Assembly: GCF_003515685.1 (NCBI RefSeq)
Contig: NZ_QWEG01000013.1
Coordinates: forward strand, 1 to 64,000
DNA from: Neobacillus notoginsengisoli
Lineage (GTDB): Bacteria; Bacillota; Bacilli; Bacillales; Cytobacillaceae
Direction of reading: 5' to 3'
Length of the DNA: 64,000 bases
The notes under the pieces are model-generated. The model was not told the DNA's origin. It made no database searches and saw only the letters and a list, made by a program, of their open reading frames with translations. Shown here one piece after another: positions 31,711-41,234 of this stretch (within the stretch, counting starts at the first letter, position 1; the number at the start of each line of letters is the position of its first letter). A program made the translations under genes and the position numbers.

Positions 31711-32901
31711 ATGGTAACTAAAGAAAAGATTATTATTCTTGGTGGAGGGTATGCCGGATTACTAACCGCTGTTACTCTTCAAAAGAAAGTTCATGGAAAA
31801 CGGGCGGACATTACGTTGGTGAATAAGAATGATTACCATTATTTGACGACGAAGGTCCATGAATCCGGTGCGGGCACAATCCCTCCCGAGTCGATTGTTT
31901 ACCCAATTAAGGAATTAATTGACCCTGAACGAGTCAATTTCATCAAAGATGAGGTCACTGGCATCGACCTTGGGACGAAGACTATTTTGCTTAAAAACAA
32001 CAAGCTTTCTTATGATTATCTCGTCATTACAATTGGCGGTGTCCCGCAAACATTCGGCCTGCCCGGCGTAAAGGAACATGCCTTTTTCCTGTTCGACTGG
32101 GAAGGAACGAACAAGCTTCGCGAGCATATTGAGGAACAGTTTGAGGCATATCTTGACGACCGGGATGAAAAAAGGCTTACATTCGTCATTGGCGGCGCCG
32201 GTTTCTCAGGGATGGAATTCATTTATGAGCTGACTGAAAAGCTTCCAGAGATGTGCGAAGAGTACGGGATTGAGCAGAAACTCGTGAAGGTCATCTGCGT
32301 AGAAGCGAACGATGAACTGCTTAAAGGCTATGAGGAGCCAATGGTCCGCGATGCGAAAAAAGCATCGGCGTCCATTCCAGCCGAGTTTAGGACCGGGATT
32401 GCGATTTCGTCCTGTACCGAGAATGAAGTCCTCTTCGCGGACGGCTCCACGATTGAAACGAATACCTTTGTGTGGGCCGGCGGCGTCAAGGGCAACCCGC
32501 TTCTTGAAAATCTCGGCTTTAAGACTTACAGGGACGGGCGTATCATCGTGAATGAATACTGCGAGGTGCCTGGCCGCCGTGATGTGTACGTGCTTGGCGA
32601 CGCGTCCGTCAGCTTCTCGCCGGAAGGAAAGCCTTATCCGCCAACAGCGCAAATCGCCCTCCAACAGGGACAATATTGCGGCTACAATCTTGCAGCGAAA
32701 ATTTACGGATTCGCTGCAAAGCCGTTCAAATATGTTCATCGTGGGACGGTCATGAGCATGGGCCATAAAAATGCAACCGGGGTTGTGTATGGGAAAGCAA
32801 TCCATGGCAGGTTCGCCTCCTTCATGAAATGGGTCATTGAAAAGCGGTACTTCCTCATGCTTGGCGGCCCCCGCCTCTTGCTGAAGGAAATTAGGAAATA
32901 A
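31711..32901 (+). CDS. ndh: Type II NADH dehydrogenase (NDH-2)
   Basis: A 396-residue FAD-dependent, membrane-associated NADH:menaquinone oxidoreductase without proton pumping. The first dinucleotide fold is IIILGGGYAGLLTAV and the second FVIGGAGFSGMEFIYEL. The quinone-side motif VLGDASVSF...PPTAQIALQQGQY is also present. The C-terminal amphipathic region (FASFMKWVIEKRYFLMLGGPRLLLKEIRK) would attach it to the membrane. An upstream GTG (31693) is open, but GAAGGGAG places the start at ATG 31711. Ndh and YumB are the closest B. subtilis relatives. Monocistronic, behind a palindromic operator. Confidence 0.92.
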   Translation: MVTKEKIIILGGGYAGLLTAVTLQKKVHGKRADITLVNKNDYHYLTTKVHESGAGTIPPESIVYPIKELIDPERVNFIKDEVTGIDLGTKTILLKNNKLSYDYLVITIGGVPQTFGLPGVKEHAFFLFDWEGTNKLREHIEEQFEAYLDDRDEKRLTFVIGGAGFSGMEFIYELTEKLPEMCEEYGIEQKLVKVICVEANDELLKGYEEPMVRDAKKASASIPAEFRTGIAISSCTENEVLFADGSTIETNTFVWAGGVKGNPLLENLGFKTYRDGRIIVNEYCEVPGRRDVYVLGDASVSFSPEGKPYPPTAQIALQQGQYCGYNLAAKIYGFAAKPFKYVHRGTVMSMGHKNATGVVYGKAIHGRFASFMKWVIEKRYFLMLGGPRLLLKEIRK

Positions 32902-32916
32902 CGTATTTTAATCAGT

Positions 32917-32950
32917 GGCCGTCCGCCTTGCCGGACGGCCTTTTTATTTT
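32917..32950 (+). terminator. ndh terminator
   Basis: GGCCGTCCG pairs with CGGACGGCC across CCTTGC, followed by TTTTTATTTT. Confidence 0.95.
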
Positions 32951-32983
32951 GCCTGCTTTGTGAAGTTTTTTTAACTAGCTCTC

Positions 32984-33000
32984 GTTGATTGAAGCGGAGG
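32984..33000. repeat. Remnant of the GTTGATT dispersed repeat
   Basis: GTTGATTGAAGCGGAGG matches the terminal 16-17 bases of the GC-rich repeat found at 9182 and 17328 (minus-strand end GTTGATTGAAGCGGAAGG). The rest of the element is absent. It lies just upstream of the response-regulator gene. Confidence 0.5.
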
Positions 33001-33086
33001 TACTGAGTGGAAAAGTGGCTGCTTTTCATCTATTTTAGTGTTAAGGGTATTTTATTTGTATAGGAATTTTCGCAGGAGGTTTTTAG

Positions 33087-33782
33087 ATGGGGATGGGGTC
33101 CATTTTAGTAGTTGAGGATGAGGAAAAGATTGCGCGTGTTTTGGAGCTTGAACTGGAGTTTGAGGGCTATGCGGTAACGAAGGCGGCTGACGGGATTGAA
33201 GGGCTTGAAGCCTACCGAACCGGGAAGTGGGATTTAATTTTGCTTGATGTGATGCTGCCTGCGATGAGCGGAATTGACCTTCTGCGCCGGATCCGGGCAA
33301 ATGATCCGCATACGAAAGTGATTTTGCTGACCGCGAAAGGAACGGTTGAGGACAAGGTGGCAGGGCTTGACCTTGGTGCGAACGATTATATTACGAAGCC
33401 ATTCCAAATTGAAGAACTTCTGGCGAGAATCAGGGCCGCATTACGCATGAAAATTGTAGAGGAACAAGTCGAGGACGAAAGCCTTCTTTCTTATGGAGGC
33501 CTTACACTCAATTTGAAAACTCGTGAAATCAATCGAAATGGGGCTTCCATTGATTTGACGCCAAGGGAATACGACTTGCTTGTCTATCTCCTCACGAACC
33601 GGAGGCAGGTGCTAACGAGGGATCAAATACTTGAAAAGGTTTGGGGGTACGATTTTGCAGGAGACACAAACGTCGTTGATGTGTATATCCGCTATGTAAG
33701 GAAAAAAGTCGACATTCCCGGCCTGCCTCCACTTATTCATACTGTTCGCGGGGTTGGCTACGTGTTACGGGAGGACCAATGA
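33087..33782 (+). CDS. OmpR-family response regulator (YkoG-like)
   Basis: A 231-residue regulator. The receiver domain has the phosphoacceptor Asp in LILLDVMLP and the conserved Lys in YITKPF. It is followed by a winged-helix DNA-binding domain (LTPREYDLLVYLLTNRRQVLTRDQILEKVWGYDF...YIRYVRKKVD...TVRGVGYVLR). AGGAGG precedes the ATG. Its stop overlaps the kinase start in ATGA. The downstream PepSY genes reproduce the layout of B. subtilis ykoGHIJ, which supports the YkoG comparison. The signal is unknown. Confidence 0.92.
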   Translation: MGMGSILVVEDEEKIARVLELELEFEGYAVTKAADGIEGLEAYRTGKWDLILLDVMLPAMSGIDLLRRIRANDPHTKVILLTAKGTVEDKVAGLDLGANDYITKPFQIEELLARIRAALRMKIVEEQVEDESLLSYGGLTLNLKTREINRNGASIDLTPREYDLLVYLLTNRRQVLTRDQILEKVWGYDFAGDTNVVDVYIRYVRKKVDIPGLPPLIHTVRGVGYVLREDQ

Positions 33783-35131
33783 AGCTCCGTTCAAAAATAA
33801 ATTTATACACAGCCGCCCTATTCGCACTTGTTCTGATGACGATGAACTTGTTCATATATTTCACCTTCAGTAAGCTGACTTTTTCGAGCCATATGGAAGC
33901 CGCTGAAGCTGAGATGAAGAAATCTGCCGCCGTCGTGGCCCAATCACTCGGAAAGATTCCCGAAGCGGAACTTCTGCGGGCTTATGTCCCTGTCGATGGA
34001 ATGATCCAGCTCGTGAGCAGCGATGGAACAGGATTTCCGACAATCACTTCACTTTCTGAGCAAAAACTGGCTAAACGGCCGCCCCGTTATTTTGCCAGTG
34101 AAACGAGCAGCAGAGTTGAGTATTTCGGCCGGGATTATTCGTTCCAATCGATGCCGATTATCCTGCCAAGCGGCAATGTCGGCAATCTTCAAATAACAAC
34201 GAGCCTTGAGCCGGCGGTTAGAATTGTGAAGACGCTCAGGCTTGTCCTACTGCTCGCTACCTTCGTTGCATTGATTCCAGTGCTCGTATCCAGCGCTTTT
34301 CTCGGCAAAATTATTATTGGGCCGGTTACATCCATGATCCAGACCATGTCTGATATTCGGCGAAGCGGACAGTTCAAGCGCCTTCATATTGAGGTCAAGT
34401 CAAAGGATGAACTCTACCAGATGGGTGAAACATTCAACCATATGATCGATTTGCTTGAATCAAACTTTGACAAACAGCGGCAATTCATCTCGAATGCCTC
34501 GCATGAGTTGAAAACCCCGATTACGATTATCGGGAGTTATTCAAGCTTGCTGAAGAGGCGCGGCCTTCAGGACCCGAAACTCTTTGAAGAATCGGTTGAT
34601 GCCATCCATTCAGAGGCGATTCGGATGAAGGAAATGACCGAACAGCTGTTGCTCTTGGCAAAACATAACGAACAGTGGAATCTCCAGATGGAAAACGTTG
34701 ATCTAAGTTCGCTTGTCTTTGCCTCGGTGAAAGCTTTCGAAAACGCATTTAACCGGGAAGTCATCCTTGAGCATCCCGGAGAGCCGCTAGTCGTGAATAC
34801 AGACGAGCAAAAACTGAAGCAGCTGCTGTTTATTTTTCTCGACAATGCGAGGAAATACAGTGACGCTCCCATTACCCTTTCGTTCGGCAGCGAGGGCAAT
34901 GGAGCATTTATCCGGGTTGCCGATCAAGGAATTGGGATTGAAGATGATGAATTGCCGAGGGTTTTCGACCGCTTCTACCGTGTCGATAAAGCGCGGAATC
35001 GAAAGATAGGCGGCTCCGGACTCGGCCTTTCGCTTGCAAAAGAAATCGCCGATGCCTTGAAAATTCAACTTCATCTGACGAGTAAGCCCGGAGTCGGCAC
35101 AACTGCCACACTGTATTTGAAAAAATATTAG
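33779..35131 (+). CDS. Sensor histidine kinase (YkoH-like)
   Basis: A 450-residue membrane kinase. TM1 is about residues 9-30, an external sensor domain spans 31-160, TM2 is about 163-185, followed by HAMP. HisKA carries the phospho-His in SNASHELKTPITII (about residue 242), and HATPase_c has the N-box FIFLDNARKY and G-boxes VADQGIGIEDDE and GGSGLGLSLA. Translation is coupled to the response regulator. It partners the 231-residue regulator and probably controls the PepSY genes that follow. Confidence 0.92.
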   Translation: MKLRSKINLYTAALFALVLMTMNLFIYFTFSKLTFSSHMEAAEAEMKKSAAVVAQSLGKIPEAELLRAYVPVDGMIQLVSSDGTGFPTITSLSEQKLAKRPPRYFASETSSRVEYFGRDYSFQSMPIILPSGNVGNLQITTSLEPAVRIVKTLRLVLLLATFVALIPVLVSSAFLGKIIIGPVTSMIQTMSDIRRSGQFKRLHIEVKSKDELYQMGETFNHMIDLLESNFDKQRQFISNASHELKTPITIIGSYSSLLKRRGLQDPKLFEESVDAIHSEAIRMKEMTEQLLLLAKHNEQWNLQMENVDLSSLVFASVKAFENAFNREVILEHPGEPLVVNTDEQKLKQLLFIFLDNARKYSDAPITLSFGSEGNGAFIRVADQGIGIEDDELPRVFDRFYRVDKARNRKIGGSGLGLSLAKEIADALKIQLHLTSKPGVGTTATLYLKKY

Positions 35132-35243
35132 TTCAGCGGCAAGTGAAAGTTGTAGCTAAAATAAGCCTTTCTCAGCAAATTTTAATGTTACTGACGGATA
35201 ATAGAGGCAGGAATTCCGTGCAGGGAAACCTGCCGATAAGGCG

Positions 35244-35960
35244 GTGAAGGGTAATTTGATTTTGAAAAAGAAATGGGGCTATCTTACACTAATCGGCACT
35301 CTTTTCGCGCTTTCTGTTTTGGTTGGCTGGCTACTATTCAGACCTGAAGGCTCTGCCGCCAAGGAGCTGAGCAAGGAAGAAGCGAAAAAGCTGATTGAAA
35401 ACCGCTACGGTGGAAACGTTTCTTCCGTAAAGGCTGAAAAGGAGATGTATTTTGCAAAAATGGACTTCCAAAATAACTCCTACAAGTTGAGTGTGGATGC
35501 CAAGACCGGCAAAATCCTGGCGATCGATCCGATTGGAACTAAAAAAGAAGGTGGCCACCCCCCTTCCCTTTCCGAGGATGAAATTAAAACAATCCTCCTT
35601 TCAAAAGCACAAGGTGAGCTTGTGTCTTTCGAAAAAATGGAAAGTGACGGGAAGATTATTTACAAAGGGGTTATAAAGGATTCCGGCAACCATACAACGA
35701 CTATCACGGTCGATGCCGAGAACGGGGCAGTCCTATCAGAAAATGTAGGTCCAGCGAATCCCCCGAAAAGGCTGACGGAAAACGAGGCCGCTAAAATCGC
35801 CCAAAAGGAAGTACGCGGAAAAGTGGATGATATTGATTTGGAAACCGTAAATGGCCAGACATTCTACCTCGTTGAAATCCAGACAGCCGATGACAAAGAA
35901 GCAACCGTCCAAGTCCATGCCATAACAGGCACTGTCATGTCGGTGAAGTGGGATGATTAA
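35244..35960 (+). CDS. Membrane-anchored PepSY-repeat protein
   Basis: A 238-residue protein with one N-terminal TM anchor (about 13-31, LTLIGTLFALSVLVGWLLF) and three PepSY-type repeats outside. Each runs from a (S/T)xxEAxxIA-like helix to a TxGxVLS-like hairpin (about 40-95, 105-165 and 175-238). PepSY domains are often thought to inhibit or shield secreted peptidases. It follows the two-component genes and resembles YkoI/YkoJ. The frame opens at GTG 35244; a TTG at 35256 behind GAAGGG is equally possible. No Cys lipobox is present. Confidence 0.8.
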   Translation: MKGNLILKKKWGYLTLIGTLFALSVLVGWLLFRPEGSAAKELSKEEAKKLIENRYGGNVSSVKAEKEMYFAKMDFQNNSYKLSVDAKTGKILAIDPIGTKKEGGHPPSLSEDEIKTILLSKAQGELVSFEKMESDGKIIYKGVIKDSGNHTTTITVDAENGAVLSENVGPANPPKRLTENEAAKIAQKEVRGKVDDIDLETVNGQTFYLVEIQTADDKEATVQVHAITGTVMSVKWDD

Positions 35961-36054
35961 ATTAGGGAGTTTCTGAATGATACCGTTGATGAACACACTG
36001 CTGGTTAGGTACGGATACGGGCGAAGAATCTTGTCATAATCGTTCATAAATTGA

Positions 36055-36083
36055 TTTCTAATCAATTTCTAATCTTTCTATCC
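36055..36083 (+). promoter_or_regulatory. Direct-repeat operator candidate for the OmpR-type regulator
   Basis: TTTCTAATC occurs at 36055-36063 and 36066-36074, 11 bp start to start, and a degenerate TTTCTATCC follows at 36075. Direct repeats at 10-11-bp spacing are the usual binding pattern for OmpR-family dimers. The site is about 70 bp upstream of the secreted PepSY gene and downstream of the regulator operon. Confidence 0.5.
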
Positions 36084-36143
36084 CTATCCTCTCATTTTCA
36101 CACGATATAGTGAAAGTAAGATATGAAAGGGAGGAAATCATTT

Positions 36144-36554
36144 ATGAAAACAAAACTAATAACAGCTGGAGTCTTGTTTGGCTTGGTAGCCGGGGGTACT
36201 TTTGCAGTAGGGGCAGCTAAAAATGATGATTCAAGAAATGCTGTCCGCGAGGTAGAAGTGGAACACAAGGTTGAGCATGGTGAAGTCTTGATGAATAAGG
36301 AAGATAAGAAGCAGCTCGGTGAAGTCGTAAAAGGAGCTAAGATTTCCTTTGAGGAAGCTTTGAAGATTGCCCGTGAAAAAGCCGAGGGTACTTTAACTGA
36401 AGCAGAAACTGAAATCGAGCACGGCCGTGTTGAATACAAATTCGAATTTGAAAACGGCAAATCCGAAACGGAAATTACCATTGACGGAAACACTGGCAAA
36501 ATGATCGAATTTGACCTTGATAACGACCATGATGATGATCGTGATGACCGATAA
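36144..36554 (+). CDS. Secreted PepSY-domain protein
   Basis: A 136-residue protein. A signal peptide (MKTKLITAGVLFGLVAGGTFAVGAA, likely cut after VGA) precedes a linker rich in His and Glu and one PepSY domain (ISFEEALKIAREKAEGTLTEAETEIE... TIDGNTGKMIEFD). The tail is very acidic (DLDNDHDDDRDDR), possibly cation-binding. ATG 36144 with GGAGG is preferred over 36123, which would put seven charged residues before the signal peptide. It is probably a target of the adjacent two-component system. Confidence 0.8.
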   Translation: MKTKLITAGVLFGLVAGGTFAVGAAKNDDSRNAVREVEVEHKVEHGEVLMNKEDKKQLGEVVKGAKISFEEALKIAREKAEGTLTEAETEIEHGRVEYKFEFENGKSETEITIDGNTGKMIEFDLDNDHDDDRDDR

Positions 36555-36560
36555 GCAGCA

Positions 36561-36600
36561 AAAAAGCAGAACCCACTCTCCATTGGGTTCTGCTTTTTTT
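36561..36600. terminator. Bidirectional terminator
   Basis: AAAAAGCAGAACCCA pairs with TGGGTTCTGCTTTTTTT across CTCTCCAT. It lies between the PepSY gene and the convergent SNF2 helicase gene. Confidence 0.9.
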
Positions 36601-36614
36601 ATGTTCGGGCATTT

Positions 36615-39600
36615 TTACTCAATCCTTAATATTTCCAGGATGTCTTCCTCAGTCAGAGACGGGACGGCTTTGTCTTCGTTTGTGCCGATCAGATCATCTG
36701 CGAGGCGGCGTTTCTTTTCCTGCAGTTCATTTATTTTTTCCTCAATTGTTCCCCTTGAGACGAGTTTGATGACCTGGACCGTATTTTTCTGGCCCATCCT
36801 GTATGCCCGGTCTGCTGCCTGCTCCTCGACAGCCGGGTTCCACCATAAATCATATAAAATGACCGTGTCGGCTCCTGCCAAATTGAGCCCGGTTCCGCCT
36901 GCTTTCAGGGATATGAGGAAGAAATCGCGCTCCCCCTCGTTATACCGGCGGCACACTTCCACTCTTTCTTCTGGCGGTGTCTGTCCATCCAGGTAGTAGT
37001 AAGGAATTCCCTGAACGGATAGTTGCCGTCCAATCATGCCAAGCATTTTCGTGAATTGCGAGAAGATTAGAACGCGTCTGCCTGCCGTCTTCGCTTCTTC
37101 AACGATTTGCAGCAGCTGTTCAAATTTCCCCGAACTTCCTTTATAGCCATCGACGAACAAAGCCGGGTGGCAGCAGATCTGCCTTAGCCTAGTGATGCCT
37201 GCGAGAATTTTAATCCGGTTCTTCCGGATTGTCTCCTGATCAAGATGCTTCAGCGTTTTAAATCGCAGCTTTGCCAAATAGGCGGCATAAAGCTTTTTCT
37301 GGTCCGGCAAAAGTTCGGACGTGTTGACCGTTTCAATTTTTGCCGGAAGCTCGGACAATACATCCTTTTTTAACCTGCGCAGCATAAACGGGCGGACTCT
37401 CCTGGCAATCTGTTTTTTTGTAAGGTGGCTGTATTCCCTTAACCCTTGGAATAATTCAGGAAAAACGACATGAAAGATGGACCACAGTTCCTCAATGGAA
37501 TTTTCAATCGGTGTCCCTGTCAGCGCAAACCGGTGAGGAGACTTGATTTTTTTCACAGCCCTTGCTGTTTGGGTGATCGGGTTTTTAAAAGCCTGGGCCT
37601 CATCAAAGAAAACACTGTGAAAGGATTGGCGTTCGTACCAGTGAACATCCTTCCTGAGCAAAGGATAGGAAGTGATCAGCACATCAACGCCGTTCATCTC
37701 TTTCATGATCGTACTTCTCTCCCCTTTGTCACCGTCCGCAACAACCGCATTGATCTCAGGTGCGAATGTAATAAATTCATTCAACCAGTTATACGTGACC
37801 GATGAGGGGCAGACAATCAGCGCAGGCTGCTCTTGTTTGCGTATTTCCGGAAGCTCGGAAAGAATATAGGCAATGCTCTGCAGCGTTTTCCCGAGGCCCA
37901 TATCATCGGCCAGCACCCCGCCAAAACCGAAGCCGGCCAGTGTCTTCAGCCATTGAAAGCCCTGCTTTTGATAATTTCTCATAATCGGTTCAAGGCTTGC
38001 TGGGATTTCATATTTTGCAAGCTTCGGGTTACTGAATTCCTCAATGAAGTTCCTGAACGATTCTTCAAAGGAAAAAGCATCCCCTTCCCCGGCGGAATCA
38101 ATGAGCCGGAGCCCTTCAATTATCGGGAAATTCAATGGTGACTCCAAATCTACCGCCTGTATTGGCGCAGCGTTCAGAAATCGTTGTATTTCTTCAAACT
38201 CCCTCGTCTCAAGCGACAGGAGCGAGCCGTTCCGGAGCCGGTAATATTTTCGTTTTTCCTCAAGCGAAGCCAACACTTCTTTTATTTCCTGTTCGTTAAT
38301 CCCTTTCAACTCGAACTTGAATTCAAGCCAATTCGTCCGTTCTTTTTTAACCTTCACACTGATTCTCGGCGGAGTAGGACCTTTAAAAATCCGGTTCCTG
38401 ACCGCAGTCGTTGCATAAATTTGGACAAGCTTTTCGAGTTTCGGAATGATATGGGTGAGAAATTCATATTCCAGCTCTTCATTTTGCAGATAATATCCGC
38501 CCTCTGTTTTTGCAAAAGAGCCCTCGTCCATTTGTTCGAGGATTTCGTTTTCCTTCATCACGTCCCGAAGGATTCCCGCATGGTACGATGTGCTGTCGGC
38601 CTCTAGCGGATTGATCACTTCGTTTCCATAATGGAACTCAAGGCCAGCGAGGAGGCGGTTTTTCAAGCGGTCCAGATAAAGTTTTGCGAGTAATGGCGGG
38701 CGTTCCTGTTTCTTGGCGACCGATTCGGACAGTTGAATCCTCCCTAAGTTTCTTAAGGATGGAACGACTTCTTTTATAAAGATGTCGGCCTGGTTATTTG
38801 GGACAGGTATCGTTCCGGTTTTCGATCCATCGAGTACACGTTTCAGTTCTGCAAGGCGATCGCAATCTTCCTTGGATAATGGAACAAGCTTCCCTTCTGT
38901 CATGACTGTCCGATAAGGTTCGAGGAGGATAATATCTTCGAGACCTTCTATTTTCAAAAGTTTACCGCCTTCAGGTGTTTCAGTCAGGTTGATCGTTAAA
39001 GGCAGCGGCCCGTCGGATAAGCGAATCCCAGCATGTAGTTGGCCGTTGTAGGCTAATTTTGCAAATGGGGCTTTAGCAAGTAACGGTAGAAGCCGCGGCA
39101 AGATCGATGGCGGGATGACGAGGAATTGCCTGTCGTCCTGGATGATCGATTCCGTGTGTTCTGCCCCGTCTTTCTTGATTGCAATTTCGTCCTCGTGGAC
39201 TGTGATTAACAACTGGATAATGTCATCCGCTTCCAATTCAAAGCAGTGCAGGTCTGGGTGATACATTCCAGATGCACAAGGCTTTGCTTCCTGAACATGC
39301 TCGAGGAACGCCCGTATATTTTTGACAGGCGTTGCATTCACTCGGAGTTCCAATCCAAACATCGTCCGATTGCCGGCTATGGGTATTGGTCCACAAATGA
39401 ACTCTGCCACTAAAATCTCCCTAGTTTCAAAATGAAGCTGCCGGGCAGTCGGGCGCTTCGGCTGTTTTTTGAACAAACCCGAAAGCAGTTCACCCTCATC
39501 TTGATTAGGTACCCGTTTTTGGTAAGGTTGTTGAGTGGTATCCGCCGAAATCGCGAGCAAAACAGCGGCAACATGCTGGCAATCATGGCTAACTGAAGCA

Positions 39601-39815
39601 AGTGAAGGACACGTGCACGTTGTAACGATTTGCCCATTTTGGTCAGCCTCAACAGTGATGTGGAAATCCTCCGCACCGCTCACAACGGCTGACCACTTTC
39701 CATCAGACACCCGGCGGAACGTGACCTTGTTCGCCCGGAAAAAAGCTTCGCCCCTCTTGAATGAAACTGGCCCGCAACGTTCTTTAATTATTTTTTGATT
39801 CACTCGAATAGCCAA
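36615..39815 (-). CDS. SWIM-domain SNF2-family helicase (YwqA-like)
   Basis: A 1066-residue DNA-dependent ATPase. A SWIM zinc finger is present at about residues 65-85 (CTCPSLASVSHDCQH, CxC...CxH). A bacterial SNF2-associated middle region follows, then the two RecA-like lobes: Walker A LADDMGLGKTLQS (about 637), DEAQ box FFDEAQAFKN (about 738), LTGTPIENS, and motif VI DRAYRMGQ. It probably remodels protein-DNA complexes in transcription or repair. The frame begins at TTG 39815, 11 bases after AAAGGAA; GTG 39803 is an alternative. Monocistronic. Longer than B. subtilis YwqA. Confidence 0.9.
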   Translation of the reverse strand: MAIRVNQKIIKERCGPVSFKRGEAFFRANKVTFRRVSDGKWSAVVSGAEDFHITVEADQNGQIVTTCTCPSLASVSHDCQHVAAVLLAISADTTQQPYQKRVPNQDEGELLSGLFKKQPKRPTARQLHFETREILVAEFICGPIPIAGNRTMFGLELRVNATPVKNIRAFLEHVQEAKPCASGMYHPDLHCFELEADDIIQLLITVHEDEIAIKKDGAEHTESIIQDDRQFLVIPPSILPRLLPLLAKAPFAKLAYNGQLHAGIRLSDGPLPLTINLTETPEGGKLLKIEGLEDIILLEPYRTVMTEGKLVPLSKEDCDRLAELKRVLDGSKTGTIPVPNNQADIFIKEVVPSLRNLGRIQLSESVAKKQERPPLLAKLYLDRLKNRLLAGLEFHYGNEVINPLEADSTSYHAGILRDVMKENEILEQMDEGSFAKTEGGYYLQNEELEYEFLTHIIPKLEKLVQIYATTAVRNRIFKGPTPPRISVKVKKERTNWLEFKFELKGINEQEIKEVLASLEEKRKYYRLRNGSLLSLETREFEEIQRFLNAAPIQAVDLESPLNFPIIEGLRLIDSAGEGDAFSFEESFRNFIEEFSNPKLAKYEIPASLEPIMRNYQKQGFQWLKTLAGFGFGGVLADDMGLGKTLQSIAYILSELPEIRKQEQPALIVCPSSVTYNWLNEFITFAPEINAVVADGDKGERSTIMKEMNGVDVLITSYPLLRKDVHWYERQSFHSVFFDEAQAFKNPITQTARAVKKIKSPHRFALTGTPIENSIEELWSIFHVVFPELFQGLREYSHLTKKQIARRVRPFMLRRLKKDVLSELPAKIETVNTSELLPDQKKLYAAYLAKLRFKTLKHLDQETIRKNRIKILAGITRLRQICCHPALFVDGYKGSSGKFEQLLQIVEEAKTAGRRVLIFSQFTKMLGMIGRQLSVQGIPYYYLDGQTPPEERVEVCRRYNEGERDFFLISLKAGGTGLNLAGADTVILYDLWWNPAVEEQAADRAYRMGQKNTVQVIKLVSRGTIEEKINELQEKKRRLADDLIGTNEDKAVPSLTEEDILEILRIE

Positions 39816-39998
39816 TGAACAAATCGTTCCTTTCTAACAAAACAATACGAATCTAGGCGCCATTTTTGAAAAAATGCAGCCTTCACTATTACCTTTATTA
39901 TAACTTTCTTTCACATTCCCTTGCCAGAAAAGGATTAAAACCAAAACAACCCCCCTATTATTAGAGGGTTCAGAGTGAGGCTATCTTGAATTCTCCGT

Positions 39999-41087
39999 TT
40001 ACGGAAGTTCGGGTTTCTCAAATACAGGGGGCTGTCCGCCAAGTGTTTTCAGGAATGCGAGAAGATCCGCTTTTTCAGAATCGCTTAGGCCTAGAGGCAT
40101 GAATTGCTTTATGAAGAAGCTTTTGTTCGGGTGATTGTCACCGCCCCGGTCGTAGTAATCAATGACATCTTCGAGCGTTTTCAGGCTCCCATCCCTCATA
40201 TAAGGCGCGGTATGGGTAATCCCGTACAGTCCTGGCGTCCGAATCCTGCCAAGGTCGCCCGGCTCTTGTGTCACAGCAAACCTGCCTTCATCCTCAGACT
40301 CTATCCCAATATTATAAAAATTGTTGTCGGACAGATTCGGGCCGTTATGGCACGTCACACACATCGCCTTGCCGACGAACAGGCCGAGGCCGCGAACTTC
40401 CTGATCGGTGAGCGCATTTTTCTCGCCTTGAAGAAAACGGTCATAGGCGGTGTCCTTGACGACAATTTGTCTCTCAAAAGCCGCAATCGCTTTTGCAATC
40501 GTTTCTTTCGTAATTCCTGTTCCAAAGGCTTTTTGGAACATCTCTTCATACCCTTTAATCGCTTTCAGTTCATTAATGAGGGCATCGAGATTTTGGTTCA
40601 TTTCGTTTGGATTTTCAATTGGGCCCAGTGCCTGCTCCTCAAGTGATGAAGCACGGCCATCCCAAAAATTCGTCTTGTAATAGCCGGAGTTAATGACGGT
40701 CGGTGAATTGCGTGCCCCTGCTGTACCGTCAACTTTTTCAAAAGTAGCCTTTCCGTCCCCATAACCAAGGCTTGCATCATGGCAGGAAGCGCAGCTTCTC
40801 GTATTATCGCCTGAAAGAAGCGGATCAAAATAAAGCGCCTGGCCCAGCTTGAGGACTTCCGGATTCATCGGATTGTCTTCCGGTATGGGAATATCTCCAA
40901 TCGGGGTAAGCATCTGGTGGGTTTGCAGGACATGTTTTAATTCGTCTGAAACCTCTTGGGGCGGCTGTCCAGTGTCCGTTTGTGCAGGTGCTTTTGTTTT
41001 GGTTGGGGCGGTTGCTTCCTTCGTGCAGCCACCCAGGTTTATCAAAATGAAAATCAACAATAGAAAACCGGTCATGTGTTTTGCCAT
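39999..41087 (-). CDS. Di-heme cytochrome c peroxidase (MauG/CcpA superfamily) lipoprotein
   Basis: A 362-residue exported protein with a lipoprotein signal (MAKHMTGFLLLIFILINLGGC, Cys21), a Thr/Pro/Lys linker and two c-type heme sites, CASCH (99-103) and CVTCH (243-247). Blocks around them (LGQALYFDPLLSGDNTRSCASCH, GARNSPTVINSGYY, FWDGRASSLEEQALGPI, LRTPGLYGITHTAPYMRDGS-like) define bacterial di-heme peroxidases. It would reduce H2O2 or oxidise a partner on the outer face of the membrane and needs cytochrome c maturation (Ccs/Res) encoded elsewhere. GGAGGT lies 10 bases before the ATG. A phased repeat array lies upstream. Confidence 0.92.
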   Translation of the reverse strand: MAKHMTGFLLLIFILINLGGCTKEATAPTKTKAPAQTDTGQPPQEVSDELKHVLQTHQMLTPIGDIPIPEDNPMNPEVLKLGQALYFDPLLSGDNTRSCASCHDASLGYGDGKATFEKVDGTAGARNSPTVINSGYYKTNFWDGRASSLEEQALGPIENPNEMNQNLDALINELKAIKGYEEMFQKAFGTGITKETIAKAIAAFERQIVVKDTAYDRFLQGEKNALTDQEVRGLGLFVGKAMCVTCHNGPNLSDNNFYNIGIESEDEGRFAVTQEPGDLGRIRTPGLYGITHTAPYMRDGSLKTLEDVIDYYDRGGDNHPNKSFFIKQFMPLGLSDSEKADLLAFLKTLGGQPPVFEKPELP

Positions 41088-41234
41088 ATTGGAACATACC
41101 TCCGAAGAGTTCTTAGTACTCCCATTATAAGGCGAGTGCTTTGGTCGTTGAGTATTGCAATGTGAACAATTTATTAAACGTGAGGAAGGTGGAAACCCTA
41201 AGTGGTTAGATGTGTCGGAAATGTGACAGACTCT

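Noticed and set aside
36511-36996. 161-codon plus-strand ORF spanning a terminator into the SNF2 gene
   Set aside because: It crosses a strong bidirectional terminator and lies antisense to the helicase gene.
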